This document shows positions 61,518 through 64,000 of a DNA stretch of 64,000 nt, in pieces. Source of the stretch: Glycocaulis abyssi (lineage in GTDB: Bacteria; Pseudomonadota; Alphaproteobacteria; Caulobacterales; Maricaulaceae); contig NZ_CP163421.1 in the NCBI RefSeq assembly GCF_041429775.1, positions 1,699,001-1,763,000 on the forward strand, written 5' to 3'. The position numbers and the translations under genes were made by a program. The notes beneath the pieces are model-generated. The model had not been told where the DNA came from. It made no database searches and saw only the letters and a list, made by a program, of their open reading frames with translations. Position 1 is the first letter of the stretch; each line of letters starts with the position of its first letter.

Positions 61518-61925
61518 CTAGCGCGAAGGAAGCGGACCCTCGCACAAATGATATTCCCCATTGCGCGGCTCTACACGCCAAACAGAATCCACGACACCTC
61601 CAGGCGAATACAGGGCCGTTAGATAAACGTCACAACTTTCTACAATAATCCGGTCAACACACGAGTTGAATGCTGCGAGCTCTTCATTAAGAATTACCGA
61701 AAAGAGCGGTCCGCGTTCGTCAGAAAACTCATAACCACTCTGATTTCGCGCCAAACACCCAATAAAAACATACATTGTTCGCTCATTTAACGAACTGCCT
61801 TCAATCAGGGATCGTTGGCTTTCAACTGAAAGGTGAATGAAATCATCGTCCTCGGAGCAACCGGTGAAGAGAAACAATAAAGTAACGAGCGCTATAACCG
61901 GCGTTTTCACTCCAAATTTATGCAT
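61518..61925 (-). CDS. Predicted lipoprotein, AT-richer than neighbours
   Basis: A 135-residue protein with a lipoprotein signal (MHKFGVKTPVIALVTLLFLFTGC, lipobox LFTGC). The mature region has an acidic patch (EDDD) and five further cysteines. No family recognised. Base composition is clearly lower in GC than the surrounding genes, with many A/T third positions, suggesting recent acquisition. The start at MHKFGVK begins the signal; 27 codons upstream are not used. Confidence 0.65.
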   Translation of the reverse strand: MHKFGVKTPVIALVTLLFLFTGCSEDDDFIHLSVESQRSLIEGSSLNERTMYVFIGCLARNQSGYEFSDERGPLFSVILNEELAAFNSCVDRIIVESCDVYLTALYSPGGVVDSVWRVEPRNGEYHLCEGPLPSR

Positions 61926-62154
61926 GCGCCGCTCTCCCTGCCCGTAATCTCGCCAGCCGCGTTGGGGTGCCTGATACCAATCGGTCGTCAAACTTGTCCC
62001 CTGCATCTTGGGAGAGTGGTTGGGCCATATTCGCCCTCATCTCCCGCCGGTCATCACATTGCCCGGTCAGACACATACTACACCCGTCAGAGACCGGGGT
62101 GGATAAGTTTAAGAATGCCGTGTTTGGGAAAGGTCGGGACGCGGTTGCCCCTCT

Positions 62155-62345
62155 CCGGGTCATGGATCCCGGGTCAAGCCCGGGACCCCTGTGGAGAGGT
62201 CAGTGTTAAACTGGCAAGGCAATGGATACCGGCACCACAATCCGGGGCCCCGGCCCCCGAGCCGGGGTCCACATTCAATTTCGTGCAGGGTCTGACCGTC
62301 CCCCTCGCCCCCTTCGGGGGCACTCCCCCCGTAAACGGGGGGAGA
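62155..62345. repeat. Cluster of GC palindromes
   Basis: Within the 522-bp gap between the lipoprotein and DUF6607 genes are ATCCCGGGTCAAGCCCGGGA-type (near 62165-62190), CCCCGGCCCCCGAGCCGGGG (near 62250) and CTCCCCCC/GGGGGGAG (near 62323-62344) hairpins. Text resembles the flbD-flhA element. No gene in the rest of the gap (61926-62154) was supported. Confidence 0.6.
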
Positions 62346-62380
62346 CACCGGCACCCTGACCACTTCTACCCCCCAAGAAA

Positions 62381-62414
62381 CTGCGGCGCGCGTCAGGGCA
62401 AACGCGCGCCGCAG
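62381..62414 (-). terminator. Terminator downstream of DUF6607 gene
   Basis: A perfect 13-bp stem (CTGCGGCGCGCGT with its complement) has an 8-base loop. On the minus strand it is followed by TTTCTT, giving a standard intrinsic terminator 34 bp after the DUF6607 stop codon. Confidence 0.8.
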
Positions 62415-62447
62415 CATCTAACCGTCCGATGTAAAGGGACAATCCCT

Positions 62448-63551
62448 TCAGGGGAGGATATCGGCCGGCTGTCCGTTGGCCGTCACCCGCGTCTCGATGA
62501 TCGCGGCGGCATTGGCAAAGGCTTCTTCGGTCTCGCGCGCGCCCATGAACACGGCCTGACCTTCAGAGAGGACCGGGCCATAGAGCAGCGTGCCTTCGGC
62601 GTCGTCGTCGGCGGTGAAGACATCAGCCAGCATGATCTCGTCCCACGCGGCGCGCACCTCCGCCCAGTAATCGGCGGTAGCGGCCCAGTAGCGGTGGGCG
62701 TTTTCCACGCCGCTGAGCTCGGTACGGCGATAGGTGTTGATGCCGTGCTCGCGCACCAGCTCGCGAGGCTCGCCGTCACGCAGGACCAGCTTTGAATTGT
62801 CCTGCTCATGGGTCCAGCCCCAGGCGGTGATGGTGTGGCGGTTTACGGCTGCGATCGTGTCATAATCATCGCGCGTGGTGGCATCGCGGCGCGGCAGCGG
62901 ACGCCATGAAACAGCCGGCGTCCAGGTGGACGCGCCCACACCGTGCTCCCAGCGGGCAAGCCCGGCATAGCGCGGGGAATCGTCCACCTGATAGACGGTC
63001 TGCGACCATGCGCCCCGCGCATCCTCCGCGCTGACCGCTTCCATCTCCCAGCTGTTGAAGCCGCGATAGGCCATCAGGCGGGAGGGCTGATACTGCCAGT
63101 CCTGACGCCAGTGCTTGATGACCGTCGGGTCTTCACGGTCGCCCACCAGCAGGAGGTGTTGCAGCGAGATGAAGCCCGGCTCGTCGGCGATCACGATCAC
63201 CACTTCGCGCGCCGGTGTCTCGGTAGACGGGCGCAGCTCATAGCCTTCGGCAATCGGCAGATATTCATTGAAGGCGAAGGTGACGGCGTATTCGCCCTGC
63301 ATCGCCAGAATGGCCTGACGGTCGGCTTCAGCCGGAACACCGGCCTCGCCTTGCGTCTGCACGCTTTCCGCTACCGTCCCACCCAGCGCGGCGGCCGGTC
63401 CGGCCAGCATGGCCAGCGCCAGAAAACTGCCCGTCAGCCCTGTTACCACTCGTTTCACCGTCACATCTCCATCTGTTGCGTTGCTCAGCCCCGCAAGGGC
63501 TGCAGCGATCTCTGCCTGCCTCAGGGACGCGTAATTGTGTCCCTTGCGCAT
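62448..63551 (-). CDS. DUF6607-like exported protein
   Basis: A 367-residue protein in the longest frame. Residues about 32-56 form a signal-like segment (KRVVTGLTGSFLALAMLAGPAAA), so the true start may be GTG at 63458 (336 residues); the ATG at 63551 has a good GAGGGAG site and is retained. The mature part has GEYAVTFAFNEYLPIAEGYELR, SLQHLLLVGDREDPTVIKHWRQDWQYQ and YQVDDSPRYAGLARWEHG, which I recognise as the DUF6607 pattern seen near TonB receptors. It is divergent from such a receptor with a Fur-like site between. Role unknown; iron/heme related by context. Confidence 0.72.
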   Translation of the reverse strand: MRKGHNYASLRQAEIAAALAGLSNATDGDVTVKRVVTGLTGSFLALAMLAGPAAALGGTVAESVQTQGEAGVPAEADRQAILAMQGEYAVTFAFNEYLPIAEGYELRPSTETPAREVVIVIADEPGFISLQHLLLVGDREDPTVIKHWRQDWQYQPSRLMAYRGFNSWEMEAVSAEDARGAWSQTVYQVDDSPRYAGLARWEHGVGASTWTPAVSWRPLPRRDATTRDDYDTIAAVNRHTITAWGWTHEQDNSKLVLRDGEPRELVREHGINTYRRTELSGVENAHRYWAATADYWAEVRAAWDEIMLADVFTADDDAEGTLLYGPVLSEGQAVFMGARETEEAFANAAAIIETRVTANGQPADILP

Positions 63552-63575
63552 GGCCTACTCCCTCAATTGCAGTTT

Positions 63576-63645
63576 TGCAAACGATTCTGACTTGCATTCC
63601 TAAGATTGCCTCGACATAGATGCCGCAATTGAGACTTATTCGCAA
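63576..63645. promoter_or_regulatory. Fur-box-like sites in divergent promoter
   Basis: The 109-bp space between DUF6607 and the receptor has a near-palindrome TTGAGACTTATTCGCAA (63629-63645) close to the TGAGAATNATTCTCA form of the Fur box, and a weaker match TGCAAACGATTCTGA at 63576-63590. CTTATTCGCAATAAG (63634-63648) is a perfect 6-bp inverted repeat. Iron-dependent control of both genes is inferred. Confidence 0.55.
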
Positions 63646-63660
63646 TAAGGAAGCTGCATC

Positions 63661-64000
63661 ATGTCCTCCCCAATCCACACCCTTTCCCTTTCCGCCCGCG
63701 CGAGCCTGCTGGCCAGCGCTGCCGCTCTGGCCCTGCTGCCCGCTGCTGCGTTCGCCAATGATTCCGACACCGCGCAGGTGAACGAGGCGAGCGAGACGAT
63801 CATCGTCACCGCCACGCGCACCCGCCTGCCCAATTTTGATTATCCCGGCATGGCATCGGTGATTGATCTGGACTGGCTGGAATCCGAGCGCCCTTCAGAC
63901 CTGAACGACCTTCTGCGCGATACGCCGGGGCTTGAAGTCGCAGGCGGTCCGCGCCGGACGGGCCAGACGCTGTCTCTGCGCGGGTTTGGCCGCGAAAACA
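63661..64000 (+). CDS. TonB-dependent receptor (5' part)
   Basis: 113 residues of an outer-membrane receptor. Signal peptide about 1-31 (ASLLASAAALALLPAAAFA), then ETIIVTATRTRLPNFDYPG and the plug domain with LNDLLRDTPGLEVAGGPRRTGQTLSLRGFGREN, the standard family opening. The frame is open to the window end. GGAAGC lies shortly before the ATG, and the Fur-like site is 16 bp upstream. Likely ferric-siderophore or heme uptake. Confidence 0.93.
   Translation, partial: MSSPIHTLSLSARASLLASAAALALLPAAAFANDSDTAQVNEASETIIVTATRTRLPNFDYPGMASVIDLDWLESERPSDLNDLLRDTPGLEVAGGPRRTGQTLSLRGFGREN

Noticed and set aside
1-64000. tRNA, rRNA, prophage, integrase or insertion sequence
   Set aside because: None recognised by reading both strands; tRNA scanning software was not available, so a missed tRNA is possible but unlikely in the small gaps.

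Overview
The window is about 64 kb of GC-rich, gene-dense chromosome from a free-living alphaproteobacterium. Gene order points to the Caulobacterales/Maricaulales side of the class (Caulobacter, Maricaulis, Oceanicaulis and Glycocaulis are the comparisons I have in mind; the species is not identifiable from the sequence alone). The main evidence is the flagellar block flgE-sciP-fliF-fliG-fliH(flbE)-fliN-flbD-flhA, where SciP and FlbD are cell-cycle and flagellar regulators best known from Caulobacter. I see no phage, transposase, integrase, CRISPR array, rRNA or tRNA.

Layout. 1-6.6 kb (minus strand): transketolase (cut by the window edge), glucose-6-phosphate isomerase, an ArsR-methyltransferase fusion, an aldo/keto reductase, cytidylate kinase and YebC. 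6.7-14.4 kb (plus): an envelope-polysaccharide run, with a methyltransferase, a KdsB-like CMP-sugar synthetase, a histidine phosphatase, an O-antigen-ligase-type protein, a polyprenyl glycosylphosphotransferase and an anchored beta-rich protein, then a TalC-type aldolase and GlmM. 14.5-17.8 kb (minus): YmdB-type phosphoesterase, ferredoxin-NADP reductase, 5-formyl-THF cyclo-ligase, a 6S RNA gene and zapA. 17.9-30.7 kb: mixed housekeeping genes (cysQ, glycosyltransferases, serA, ygfZ, pyrC, ridA, thiolase, mnmA, frnE, MAPEG) plus two genes of interest: an unknown helical protein and a very small flagellar-rod-like protein. 30.8-41.2 kb: pmbA followed by a lipid A/core module (IMPase, DUF4170, MsbA-type flippase, DUF374 acyltransferase, waaA, lpxK, LpxL-type acyltransferase), with an embedded PTP-type phosphatase and convergent M23 and DUF2093 genes. 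41.3-42.9 kb: old yellow enzyme and MaoC.

42.9-61.5 kb is the flagellar region: flgL and flgK on minus, divergent from fliK-flgD-flgE, then sciP, a 986-bp repeat-rich gap, and fliF-fliG-fliH-fliN-flbD, flhA-flhF-flhG. It combines structural parts (hook-filament junction, hook and hook cap, ruler, MS ring, switch, export gate), placement factors (FlhF/FlhG), the sigma-54 activator FlbD and the CtrA-antagonist SciP. CtrA-like half-site pairs lie upstream of sciP, of fliF and of the orphan rod-like gene at 28.9 kb.

61.5-64 kb ends with an AT-richer lipoprotein gene, a repeat-rich gap, and a divergent pair (DUF6607 protein / TonB-dependent receptor) whose shared promoter carries a Fur-box-like palindrome, suggesting iron or heme uptake.

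The most unusual non-coding structure is the 212-bp tandem array of hairpins between sciP and fliF (50945-51450), followed by a 130-bp element bounded by an 11-bp inverted repeat. Similar GC-rich palindromic elements occupy the other larger intergenic gaps. Several starts are non-ATG (TTG for fliH, flhA and the IMPase; GTG for fliF, cysQ and serA; probably CTG for the MsbA-type exporter).
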